From: UBA1724 sp016302315
GTDB lineage: Bacteria > Verrucomicrobiota > Lentisphaeria > Oligosphaerales > Oligosphaeraceae
Direction of reading: 5' to 3'
Assembly (NCBI GenBank): GCA_016302315.1
Contig: JAEDNW010000047.1
Span: 1-15,274 of the forward strand
Length of the DNA stretch: 15,274 nucleotides
The translations under genes were made by a program, and so were the position numbers. Of the stretch, positions 8,092 through 15,103 are shown one piece after another. Each line of letters begins with the position of its first letter. Position 1 is the stretch's first letter. The notes beneath the pieces were generated by a model. It did no database searches. It had not been told where the DNA came from and worked only from the letters and a program-made list of their open reading frames with translations.

Positions 8092-8125
8092 AGGAGGAGA
8101 GGAACGAGAGGAGGGGAGGGGAAGG
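8092..8125 (-). promoter_or_regulatory. Pyrimidine-rich leader of the PaaK-like gene
   Basis: On the minus strand the roughly 33 bases before the ATG are C and T with a single G (CTTCCCCTCCCC through CTCTCCTCCT). There is no Shine-Dalgarno sequence. It is one of the two longest such tracts in the window. Its role in translation initiation is inferred from its recurrence. Confidence 0.45.
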
Positions 8126-8132
8126 CGGAGAG

Positions 8133-8981
8133 TTAGAGCCGGCAGGTGCAGATGGTGGAGACGATGATGCCGGTGGCGCCGACGCTTTCCAGGGCATCCA
8201 TCACGTGGTTGAGCTCGCTCCGGCGCACCATGGACTTGACGGCATACCAGCCGGGCTTGGACAGGGGGGTTACCGTGGGGGATTCCACGCCGGGAGTGAC
8301 GGCGCAGGCCGCTTCCCGCCGGGCCTCGGGCACATTGTAGTCCACCACCACGAAGGCCCGGGCGGTGAGAATGCCCTGAAGACGCTTCAGCAGGGAGCGG
8401 ATCTGGGGATTTTCCGCCACGCCGGGATGCCCGATCACCAGGGCTTCCGAGGCCATCACTGGCTCGCCGATGGGATGCAGGCCCGCCTGGCGCATGGTGG
8501 TGCCGCTTTCCACCACGTCGGCAATGGCATCCGCCACCCCCAGCCGCACGGAAATCTCCACGGCGCCGTCCAGCTTGACGACCGAGCACTCCAGCCCCCG
8601 GGCCGCCATGTCATCCCGGACAATGTTGGGATAGCTGCTGGCGATGCGCTTGCCGGCGAGATGGGCGATTTCGGTGATGGGGCTGTCCTTGGGCACGGCG
8701 TAGCAGAAGCGGGAGCGTCCGAAGCCCAGGGGAAGGAGTTCCTTGGCCTGAGAGCGGGAGTCGGCCAGCAGATCCCGTCCGGTGATGCCGGCGTCCACGA
8801 TTCCGCCGGAGACATAGACGGCGATGTCCCGTGGACGCAGGAAGAGGAATTCCACATCGTTGGCGGTGTCCAGGACGGAGAGTTCCTTGTTTTCCCGTCT
8901 GGCCTTGTAGCCGGCTTCCTTCATCAGGGTGGCGGTCTCTTCGGCGAGGGCGCCTTTATTGGGCAGTGCGATTCTCAGCAT
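8133..8981 (-). CDS. hisG: ATP phosphoribosyltransferase, long form (HisG)
   Basis: HisG catalyses the first, committed step of histidine synthesis, joining ATP and PRPP to phosphoribosyl-ATP. The 282-residue length marks the long, HisZ-independent form with a C-terminal ACT-like regulatory domain (about 210-282) that usually binds histidine for feedback inhibition. Key stretches are the N-terminal LRIALPNKGAL at 2-12, FLRPRDIAVYV at 47-57, DAGITGRDLL at 63-72, and the PRPP-binding region DGAVEISVRLGVADAIADVV at 138-157 followed by ESGTT. The regulatory part has TPGVESPTVTPL at 229-240. The sequence resembles actinobacterial HisG, including the VESPT block and the Cys-Arg-hydrophobic end. It starts 51 bp after the hisE fusion, a hisE-hisG order known from mycobacteria. 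The start is preceded by a C/T-rich run. No leader peptide or attenuator is visible. Confidence 0.96.
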   Translation of the reverse strand: MLRIALPNKGALAEETATLMKEAGYKARRENKELSVLDTANDVEFLFLRPRDIAVYVSGGIVDAGITGRDLLADSRSQAKELLPLGFGRSRFCYAVPKDSPITEIAHLAGKRIASSYPNIVRDDMAARGLECSVVKLDGAVEISVRLGVADAIADVVESGTTMRQAGLHPIGEPVMASEALVIGHPGVAENPQIRSLLKRLQGILTARAFVVVDYNVPEARREAACAVTPGVESPTVTPLSKPGWYAVKSMVRRSELNHVMDALESVGATGIIVSTICTCRL

Positions 8982-9011
8982 GGGAGGAAAAGAGAGGGGG
9001 GAGGGAGGGTG
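8982..9011 (-). promoter_or_regulatory. Pyrimidine-rich leader of hisG
   Basis: The 30 bases before the hisG ATG, read on the minus strand, are almost pure C and T (CTCCCTCCCCCCTCTC, then TTTTCCTCCC at the start). No purine SD is present. It repeats the pattern in front of the PaaK-like, CorC-like, PgpH-like and ftsK genes. Confidence 0.45.
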
Positions 9012-9032
9012 GCAGGGAAGGAAGCGGGGTTC

Positions 9033-10787
9033 CTAGAGCTGCCGGTAGATGTCTTCCAGGGTAATCTTCTTCTTCAGCATCAGCACCAGAAGGTGGTAGA
9101 CCAGCTGACTGATTTCCAGGGAAAGGTTTTCGCTGTTCTCGTATTCGGCGGCCATCCAGACTTCGGCGGCCTCCTCCACGATCTTCTTGCCGATGGCGTG
9201 GACCCCTTTGTTGTATTCCGCCACCGTGCGGCTGCTGGGATCCCCCTGGGCAATCTTCCGGGAAAGCTCCTCCAGAAGGGTCTCCAGGGTCTTCCGGACC
9301 CGGGGGGCCTCCCCCAGCAGCTCCGGGGGAATCTTGTCCCGCTGTATGGCACGTTCCCCGGCTTCGCCGGGGGCGCTCAGGTATTCGTGGAAGGTGAGTT
9401 CATCCAGGAGATTTTCCGCCCGTTCCCGGGAGACGCCCAGGAGGCCGGAGAGGAGGGTGGGATTGGCCTGGCCGGCGGAGAGGACGCATTTCAGGGCGTC
9501 GTTGGCCGTGGGTTCGGCGAAGTTCAGTTGGGGCATTTCCTTTTCCAGATTGGCTTCTTGGAGGGCACGCCGGCTTTCCAGGAATTGGTGGAGAAACGTC
9601 TGGAGCTCAGGGGAGGGGCGCAGGGCAGGGCCGCTGGCGCATTCCGCCGCCCGAGCACACAGCTTCGGGGAAAGGATGGCGGTCTCGAAACGGAGGGTCT
9701 CGCCATCGGTGTAGAGGAGGAAGTCTCCCTGGTCCTGGAGACATTCCGCATCCTGCAGCCCCAGGAGTTCCTGGGCGGGAGCCCCGGGGGGAAGATGTCC
9801 GACGATGCGGCAGGGGAAGGCGTCCCGCAGGGCCTCCGGCACCACGCCGGCGATGGCGGCCACCAGATGGACACCCACGGTACCCGCCTGTTCCAGGGCC
9901 AGCAGCAGTTCCTGGACCCGGGCGGAGTTCCGGGGGGTGAGGAGGGCATTCAGGTCGTCGGCCAAAACCACGATTCTGGGGAGAAGCTTCTCCGGGGAAT
10001 CGGCTGCCGCCAGATATTCCTCCAGGTTCCGCTTTCCCGAAGAGGCCAGCAGACGCCGACGACGGGTGGTCTCCTGGAGACACCATTCCAGAAGCCCGAT
10101 GCCGGCCTCCGTCTCCCGCTGGGGCGCCAAAAGCAGATGGGGCAATTTGGCGAAGGGACGGAAGGTCTCCGCTTTGGCGGAGAAGAGGAGCACCCGGGCC
10201 TTCTCCGGCGTCTGGCGGGAGAGCATAGAGAGCAGGAACTGGCGGAGAAGGGAGGCCAGGCTGGGGGAATCGTAGCCTGCCAGCAGCAGATTGCCGCTCC
10301 GGGCCAGATCCAGGGTGACAAGACGGACGGCGTCTTTGCCCAGCAGCAGGGGAAAGCTCCCCTGGGCCTCGGCCCAGTCCGGATCCAGAAAGAGTTCCTG
10401 GGGCGTGGGAAAGCCCGGCTGCAGATGGGGAATCTCCACGCCGGCCCGGTCCCGCCCGGGAATGGGCAGAAGCATCCTGGGAGGCCGGGGACGCCCCGTC
10501 CTCTGCTGGATTTCCTGGCGCAGGAGGTTCAGATCCTCCAGGGAGGTGCCTGGGGCCAGGCTGATCTCCAGCCGGGTGTAGGCCGTGGTGGGCAGCATGG
10601 CCGTGACGGTGGCGGCCAGTCCCGCCTCCTGCAGAAGCTCCTGCAGCTGGCTGGCCGTGCGCTCCTGCTCTTCCCGGAAGGCGGGCGTGGTCAGGAGCAT
10701 TTCCTCTCCCTGGGGAGCGGAATCCTCTGGTGTCCCGGCTGCGTTCACCCAAAGTTCAGGAGAGATGGGAAGGGATTGGGGAGTCAT
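9033..10787 (-). CDS. hisE: Degenerate FtsK/SpoIIIE-like protein fused to phosphoribosyl-ATP pyrophosphatase (HisE)
   Basis: This 584-residue soluble protein has two parts in one uninterrupted frame. Residues about 35-380 follow the FtsK alpha and motor domains: MLLPIPGRDRAGVEIP at 105-120 parallels MLLPIPGKGVAGIEVP in the FtsK encoded at 11367-14102, and LPHLLLAP, a Walker B-like VVLADDL (273-279) and GDFLLYTDGE (354-363) follow in order. The Walker A loop is lost: GSTGSGKS in FtsK is GYDSPSLA here (171-178). Residues about 428-475 resemble the FtsK gamma winged helix. Residues 497-584 are a complete HisE with GVHAIGKKIVEEAAEVWMAA (528-547) and LEISQLVYHLLVLM (557-570). HisE hydrolyses phosphoribosyl-ATP to phosphoribosyl-AMP and PPi, and hisG follows. 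Acidic residues E538, E539, E542 and E558 fit the metal site; Gln561 replaces an Asp of many HisE proteins but I recall it as usual in mycobacterial ones. There is no ATG at the domain joint. HisE activity is likely; the role of the FtsK-like part is unknown. Confidence 0.88.
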   Translation of the reverse strand: MTPQSLPISPELWVNAAGTPEDSAPQGEEMLLTTPAFREEQERTASQLQELLQEAGLAATVTAMLPTTAYTRLEISLAPGTSLEDLNLLRQEIQQRTGRPRPPRMLLPIPGRDRAGVEIPHLQPGFPTPQELFLDPDWAEAQGSFPLLLGKDAVRLVTLDLARSGNLLLAGYDSPSLASLLRQFLLSMLSRQTPEKARVLLFSAKAETFRPFAKLPHLLLAPQRETEAGIGLLEWCLQETTRRRRLLASSGKRNLEEYLAAADSPEKLLPRIVVLADDLNALLTPRNSARVQELLLALEQAGTVGVHLVAAIAGVVPEALRDAFPCRIVGHLPPGAPAQELLGLQDAECLQDQGDFLLYTDGETLRFETAILSPKLCARAAECASGPALRPSPELQTFLHQFLESRRALQEANLEKEMPQLNFAEPTANDALKCVLSAGQANPTLLSGLLGVSRERAENLLDELTFHEYLSAPGEAGERAIQRDKIPPELLGEAPRVRKTLETLLEELSRKIAQGDPSSRTVAEYNKGVHAIGKKIVEEAAEVWMAAEYENSENLSLEISQLVYHLLVLMLKKKITLEDIYRQL

Positions 10788-10796
10788 GGGATGGCC

Positions 10797-11360
10797 TCAG
10801 GGAAGGGGCAGGGTGTCCAGGGGGAGTGTGGGCTCGGGCAGCAGGGCCGGCAGATCATAGTCCCGGGAATCGGGCAGGGTGGTCTGCTGGAATTTGCGGT
10901 AGAGGCATCCCCCCAGGATCAGGAGGAGGAGAACGACAATCAGGGCGGAGATGAAGATGGCGGAGGGGCGCGCCATGGGCGCCGGCGCATTCTCCTCCAG
11001 GCAATGGGCCAGTTCCCGGTTGAGCTGGACCCCCGTTTCCGCCTCGTAGGTGTTCAGGTTCTCCTGGAAGACTTCCCGGAGGCGGTCGGTCTCCTCCGGG
11101 GAGCGGTGGTAGACCACGCAGAGGCGTTCCAGGATGGGGAGGCAGTAGTGGGGATGAAGGTCAATGTGGGCGAAGTCGGCCGCCTCCAGGGACTGCAGCC
11201 GGGAAACGGTGATCTTCGCCTGCTCCGCCGCCTGGTTCAGGGAAAGGTCGGCACTGAGGCGGAACCGAAGGAGCAGATCCCCGAAATTCGGGGGCGGGGC
11301 ATCCAGGGAAAGGCCTGCCGGGGCATTGGGGGGAGGGATGGCGGGAGGAAGATTCTCCAT
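10797..11360 (-). CDS. RodZ-like HTH and single-pass membrane protein
   Basis: This 187-residue protein has the order expected of a RodZ-type cytoskeletal adaptor. A Pro-rich N-terminus of 25 residues is followed by a helix-turn-helix of the RodZ kind at about 26-95 (FGDLLLRFRLSADLSLNQAA, then ITVSRLQSLEAADF at 50-63). A charged linker and one membrane segment near 133-154 come next, then a short Pro/Leu-rich outer tail of about 30 residues. RodZ links MreB filaments to the membrane during cell elongation. The protein is shorter than E. coli RodZ and lacks a large periplasmic domain. It begins 6 bp after ftsK and ends 9 bp before the FtsK-like/HisE gene, so it is surely cotranscribed with them. 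FtsK next to a RodZ-like gene is also known in Firmicutes. The RodZ identity is inferred from architecture; a membrane-anchored regulator is the alternative. Confidence 0.72.
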   Translation of the reverse strand: MENLPPAIPPPNAPAGLSLDAPPPNFGDLLLRFRLSADLSLNQAAEQAKITVSRLQSLEAADFAHIDLHPHYCLPILERLCVVYHRSPEETDRLREVFQENLNTYEAETGVQLNRELAHCLEENAPAPMARPSAIFISALIVVLLLLILGGCLYRKFQQTTLPDSRDYDLPALLPEPTLPLDTLPLP

Positions 11361-11366
11361 GGGACA

Positions 11367-14102
11367 TCAGAATTCGTCTCCCGGGAGGGATTCGGCGGAG
11401 GCCCTGCGCTGGGCATAGGAGGAGGGGGCGTCCTCGGGGATGGCACCTGCACCGCCGGCGGAGTCTCCGGATTCCTCCGGGGGCTCGTCCAGGGCGGTCT
11501 CCGGGGAAGGTGCGGAGGAAGCCCCCGCTGGCTCCCTGGTCCTTCCGGAGAAGGAGGGCTCCCCTTCCACCGGGAAGTTGTCCCAGTAGATTTCCCGCAG
11601 TCCGGAGATGGGCTGTGGTCCCACGTAGCCCAGATCCTCCAGCTCCTGCATCAGGCTGGCGGACTTGTTGTAGCCAATGCGCAGATGGCGCTGGAGAATG
11701 GAGATGGTGGGACGCTTGTATTGCTGAAGGACCCGGAGGGCCTGCATGATCAGGTCGTCTCCGCCATCGTTGGCGCCGGGCAGGGCCGGAGCGTCGCCTC
11801 CCTCGCCTGCCAGGGCATCCCCGTTGTCTTCCTCCGGGGGTTCCAGGGCGCGCATCAGGCTCTCGTTGTATCTGGGCGCCCCTTGGCCGGCCCAGAAGGC
11901 GGTCAGATCCGCAATTTCCCGGTTTTCCACCCAGCCGCACTGGATGCGCTCCAGATCCGCCCCGCCGGTGCTGTAGAGCATATCTCCCTTGCCCAGAAGA
12001 TCTTCTGCGCCATTTGTGCCCAGGATGATCCGGGAGTTGGTGCTGTCGGAGGCCTTCAGGGCGATGCGATAGGGGAAGTTGCTCTTGATGACGCCGGTGA
12101 AAACCTCCCGGGAGGGACGCTGGGTGGCCACGATCATGTGGATACCCGCCGCCCGGGCCTTGCCGCCCAGGCGGGAGAGCGCCAGTTCCACGTCCTTCTT
12201 CACCTGGAGAGTGATTTCCGCCAGCTCGTCGATGATGATGACCAGATGGGGCAGATGTTCGGGGAGGGGATCGCCGTCGCCGTCCACGGTGGGGGAGTTT
12301 TCCAGGGAGCGGTGGTTGAATTCATCCAGCTTCCGGATGCCGGGTACGGCCTTCATCTGGCGGTACCGCTTGTCCATTTCCACGCAGACCCAGTTCAGGA
12401 GGGCGCCCACCTGGGAGACCTCGTTGATGATGGGGGCAGCCAGATGGGGGATTTTCTCGTAGGGGGCGAACTCCAGCATCTTGGGGTCCACCATCACCAG
12501 GCGCAGCTGGTCCGGGGTGAAGCGGAGGAGCAGGGACTGGATGAGGAGATTCATGCAGCCGGATTTTCCGCTTCCCGTGGAGCCGGCGATGAGCAGGTGG
12601 GGCGCCTGCTCCAGATCCATGATGAAGGGATTTCCCTGGAAGTTCTTTCCCAGCATCAGAGGAACGCTCATCCGGGTGTTGCGCCAGGCTTCCGAGGTGA
12701 ACAGCTCGTGGGCGCAGACCAGGGCAGGCCGCTGGTTGGGCACCTCAATGCCCGCTACGCCTTTCCCCGGAATGGGCAGCAGCATCCGGATGTTCCGGGT
12801 GGCCTTCAGGGCCATGGAAATGTCCTGCCGCCGCGCCCCCAGACGGGTGACGGAAGTGCCTGTGCCCATCTGCACTTCATACAGGGTGACCTGGGGACCC
12901 GCCGTGGCATTCACCACGTCCGCATCCATCTCAAAGTTGTCCAGCACGGTCTGGATGATCTGCTTGTTCCGCTCCAGCTCCTCCTCGCTGACAGGATGAA
13001 TCCCCTCCGTCTTCCCCGGGGGAAAGAACTCTTCGGGATCCGGAAGCTGATATCTCCCCGAGGAGGCCGGCTGGGCGGGGATCGCCGCCGGACGGGGCGC
13101 AGGGGCAGGGGCAGGCCGGACGGGAGGCGGGGCGGGAGCCGCAGGCTCTTCCTCCAGGGGCAAAAGTTCCTCCTGGTACCGTGCCGGAGCAGCCGGGGGC
13201 ACCGGAGCAGGGGCAGGATTCCGGGAGGTGGCGGTCTGCCCCAGGATGGCCTCCTGGGCCTGGCGGTCCGCCTGAATGGATTCCTGGCCCCGGCGGGCAC
13301 GGAATCCCGTGGGGGGAGCCGTCTCCCCGCCGCTGGAGAAGTGCACCTCGGGCTGGGCTGGCGGAGGTGTGGCGGGCTGGGGCTGGGCAACGGGGGGCGG
13401 ATTGGCGGGGGCCTTGGCGGCGGCTTCCGCTTCCGCCTGGCGCCGGGCGGCACGCTTCTCCCGGTATTCCCGCCAACGGACGCAGAGAATCCGCCAGAGG
13501 GCCTTGCCCGGCACTAGCCAGTCGTAATACAGGATGAGGGCCAGACCGGTGAGGATGAGAACCAGGGCAAGGAGAATGCAGCCCGTGGTGTTGACGGCAT
13601 GGCTGATGATCCCCGTTTCGGGGCTGGACAGGTGCTGTCCCAGCAGTCCCCCGGGAATGGTGGCCAGATTCAGTTTGGCCGTCAGCCTTGGCAGGGCGTG
13701 GGGCATGGCCCCCAGGAGCAGGGAGACACCGAAGACATTCAGGGGGACGGCGATGAAGTATTCCCATTCGCTGACCAGCAGTCCCTTTCGCCAGACCAGG
13801 CGTCGGCAGAGGCAGAGAAGCGCCAGGAAGAGGAAGGGATAGGCGCCCAGCCCCAGCGTGACCAGCAGAAACCAGCTGACGTTGGTGCCCCAAGCCCCGA
13901 AGAAGTTATGGGGATAGGCGGCGCCCTGAATTCCCCCGGCGAAGAAATCCAGATCGTCGGGATGGAAGGTCAGGAGGGAGAAGGCGAGAAAGAGGAGGAG
14001 AAAGAAGGGGATGAGCCGGTGGAAGCGGAATGCCGTGGAGGCCATCTCCCGGTCGTGGCGCAGGGCGTCTTCCAAAGGTTGGCTGGCAGGAGAAGCGGGC
14101 AT
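11367..14102 (-). CDS. ftsK: DNA translocase FtsK
   Basis: FtsK is a septal, hexameric ATP-driven DNA pump that clears the chromosome terminus and aids dimer resolution at division. The 911 residues follow the family plan. Four membrane segments lie near 29-47, 72-98, 115-133 and 172-193. A Pro/Ala/Gln-rich linker spans about 205-370. The alpha/beta motor (about 375-745) has Walker A GSTGSGKSG at 507-515, MVDPK at 537-541, Walker B LVIIIDELAEI at 620-630 and the sensor-like VATQRPS at 658-664. A gamma winged helix at about 782-840 reads DNA polarity signals. About 70 disordered residues then extend beyond gamma, which is unusual because gamma commonly ends the protein. The ATG at 14102 follows a C9 tract and has no purine SD. 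It lies 61 bp after the transporter gene and 6 bp before the RodZ-like gene. Its motor is the evident paralogue of the degenerate one fused to HisE. Confidence 0.96.
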   Translation of the reverse strand: MPASPASQPLEDALRHDREMASTAFRFHRLIPFFLLLFLAFSLLTFHPDDLDFFAGGIQGAAYPHNFFGAWGTNVSWFLLVTLGLGAYPFLFLALLCLCRRLVWRKGLLVSEWEYFIAVPLNVFGVSLLLGAMPHALPRLTAKLNLATIPGGLLGQHLSSPETGIISHAVNTTGCILLALVLILTGLALILYYDWLVPGKALWRILCVRWREYREKRAARRQAEAEAAAKAPANPPPVAQPQPATPPPAQPEVHFSSGGETAPPTGFRARRGQESIQADRQAQEAILGQTATSRNPAPAPVPPAAPARYQEELLPLEEEPAAPAPPPVRPAPAPAPRPAAIPAQPASSGRYQLPDPEEFFPPGKTEGIHPVSEEELERNKQIIQTVLDNFEMDADVVNATAGPQVTLYEVQMGTGTSVTRLGARRQDISMALKATRNIRMLLPIPGKGVAGIEVPNQRPALVCAHELFTSEAWRNTRMSVPLMLGKNFQGNPFIMDLEQAPHLLIAGSTGSGKSGCMNLLIQSLLLRFTPDQLRLVMVDPKMLEFAPYEKIPHLAAPIINEVSQVGALLNWVCVEMDKRYRQMKAVPGIRKLDEFNHRSLENSPTVDGDGDPLPEHLPHLVIIIDELAEITLQVKKDVELALSRLGGKARAAGIHMIVATQRPSREVFTGVIKSNFPYRIALKASDSTNSRIILGTNGAEDLLGKGDMLYSTGGADLERIQCGWVENREIADLTAFWAGQGAPRYNESLMRALEPPEEDNGDALAGEGGDAPALPGANDGGDDLIMQALRVLQQYKRPTISILQRHLRIGYNKSASLMQELEDLGYVGPQPISGLREIYWDNFPVEGEPSFSGRTREPAGASSAPSPETALDEPPEESGDSAGGAGAIPEDAPSSYAQRRASAESLPGDEF

Positions 14103-14105
14103 GGA

Positions 14106-14114
14106 GGGGGGGGG
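14106..14114. repeat. Nine-base G/C homopolymer before ftsK
   Basis: A run of nine G (plus strand; nine C on the coding strand) ends three bases upstream of the ftsK start codon. It is part of a CCTTCT-C9-TCC pyrimidine leader. Runs of this length can slip in replication and could change the leader length, though not the reading frame. Confidence 0.6.
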
Positions 14115-14163
14115 AGAAGGTCGGTCGTCCGGGCAGGGGCGGAGCAGGGGAGGTGTCAGGGGA

Positions 14164-15081
14164 TTACTTTCCCACCTGGTAGACGAGGATGGCCAGGAAT
14201 ACCAAGGTGGCGGCGGCCATGCGCCGCCAGAAGAGATTGGCCGTCAGTTTGTTTTCCAGGGCGGTGCATCCCATGGCAATGCACACCGGGGTGAGAAGCA
14301 GGGTGAAGATGCCCCGGGTGTTCTGGAGAAGGGTGCCATGGACCGTTCCCAGACGGGCGAAGCAGAAGTTCAGGGCGATAATGCATCCGATCCAGAAGCA
14401 GGAGAAGGGGATGCTGCGGAACACTGCCGGCGTGGTCAGGGAGGCGCGGGTGAAGCAGAGGGCCGCCAGGGCCAGCACTGCCACGCCGATGTAGGTCAGG
14501 GCAGTGCAGTGAAGGGCGGCCAGGAAAGTGGATTCCCCCAGATCCGCCGCAATGCGCCGGGTGAGGGTGTTGAGGGAGAGGTCGGAAAGGCAGTAGGAAA
14601 GGCATCCCGCCAGCACAAAGACAATGCTGGTGAGGGGAATGCGCTTGCCGGCATGGTTGAGGAGGAAGGCGGCTGCCACCGCCAGAAAAATGGCCAGAAA
14701 CTGCCAGGGCCCCAGGCTGTCGTGGAAAAAGGCCACGGAGATCAGCGCCAGCATGGGCAGCTTCAACCCCAGAAGGGGAACCACCCGGGAGGCCTCCACA
14801 TTCCGCTGGGCCACAAAAACACAGGTCTGCCCCAGACTGAAGAAGACAGAGGCCCCGGCCAGGGCGGGAAGACGGGAGACGAATCCCCGCGTAAACAAGG
14901 CCGGGCACCAGAAAACCGCCAGAAACCCCAGGGACAATATCCCCATCCACACGCCGGCGTTGATCATCAGACCATGGGGGGACAACCCCTTGGTGCGACG
15001 TAGCGCCCAGGTCGAGGCGAGAAAGGCGGAGGAGGAGAGAATGGCGGTGAGAAAGCCCGCCGCCAGGCCGGAATAGTCCAT
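14164..15081 (-). CDS. EamA/DMT superfamily membrane transporter
   Basis: This 305-residue, very hydrophobic protein has about ten membrane segments, the size and layout of drug/metabolite (EamA-type) permeases built from two five-helix repeats. Characteristic features are the small-residue-rich first helix (GLAAGFLTAILSSSAFLAST at 5-24), the ASVFFSLGQTCVFVAQRNVE segment in the third/fourth helix region, VVPLLGLKLPMLALIS followed by WQFLAIFLAVAAAFLL closing the first repeat, and a Lys/Arg-rich end. Such proteins export or import small metabolites, often amino acids or nucleotide sugars; the substrate cannot be read here. It starts 22 bp after the ACT gene, with a CCTCCTCCCC run before the ATG, and ends 61 bp before ftsK. 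Coupling with the ACT-domain gene would fit amino-acid export but is only inference. Confidence 0.82.
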   Translation of the reverse strand: MDYSGLAAGFLTAILSSSAFLASTWALRRTKGLSPHGLMINAGVWMGILSLGFLAVFWCPALFTRGFVSRLPALAGASVFFSLGQTCVFVAQRNVEASRVVPLLGLKLPMLALISVAFFHDSLGPWQFLAIFLAVAAAFLLNHAGKRIPLTSIVFVLAGCLSYCLSDLSLNTLTRRIAADLGESTFLAALHCTALTYIGVAVLALAALCFTRASLTTPAVFRSIPFSCFWIGCIIALNFCFARLGTVHGTLLQNTRGIFTLLLTPVCIAMGCTALENKLTANLFWRRMAAATLVFLAILVYQVGK

Positions 15082-15103
15082 GGGGAGGAGGCAGTGAGGG
15101 AGG

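Noticed and set aside
8092..8589. N-terminal extension of the PaaK-like gene into hisG
   Set aside because: It overlaps the hisG coding region in another frame, gives Arg/Gly/Pro-rich sequence, and would exceed the family length. The ATG at 8091 fits the family.
9036..9299. Inactive HisE because Gln561 replaces a common Asp
   Set aside because: As I recall, mycobacterial HisE also has EISQ at this place, so the change is a clade trait and does not by itself indicate loss of function.
8205..13517. Plus-strand open frame of 1770 codons crossing hisG, the hisE fusion, the RodZ-like gene and part of ftsK
   Set aside because: These four minus-strand genes share one reading phase and rarely use TTA, CTA or TCA codons in this GC-rich DNA, so the antisense frame stays open. 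Its translation is Gly/Gln/Glu-rich low-complexity sequence with no recognisable domain.
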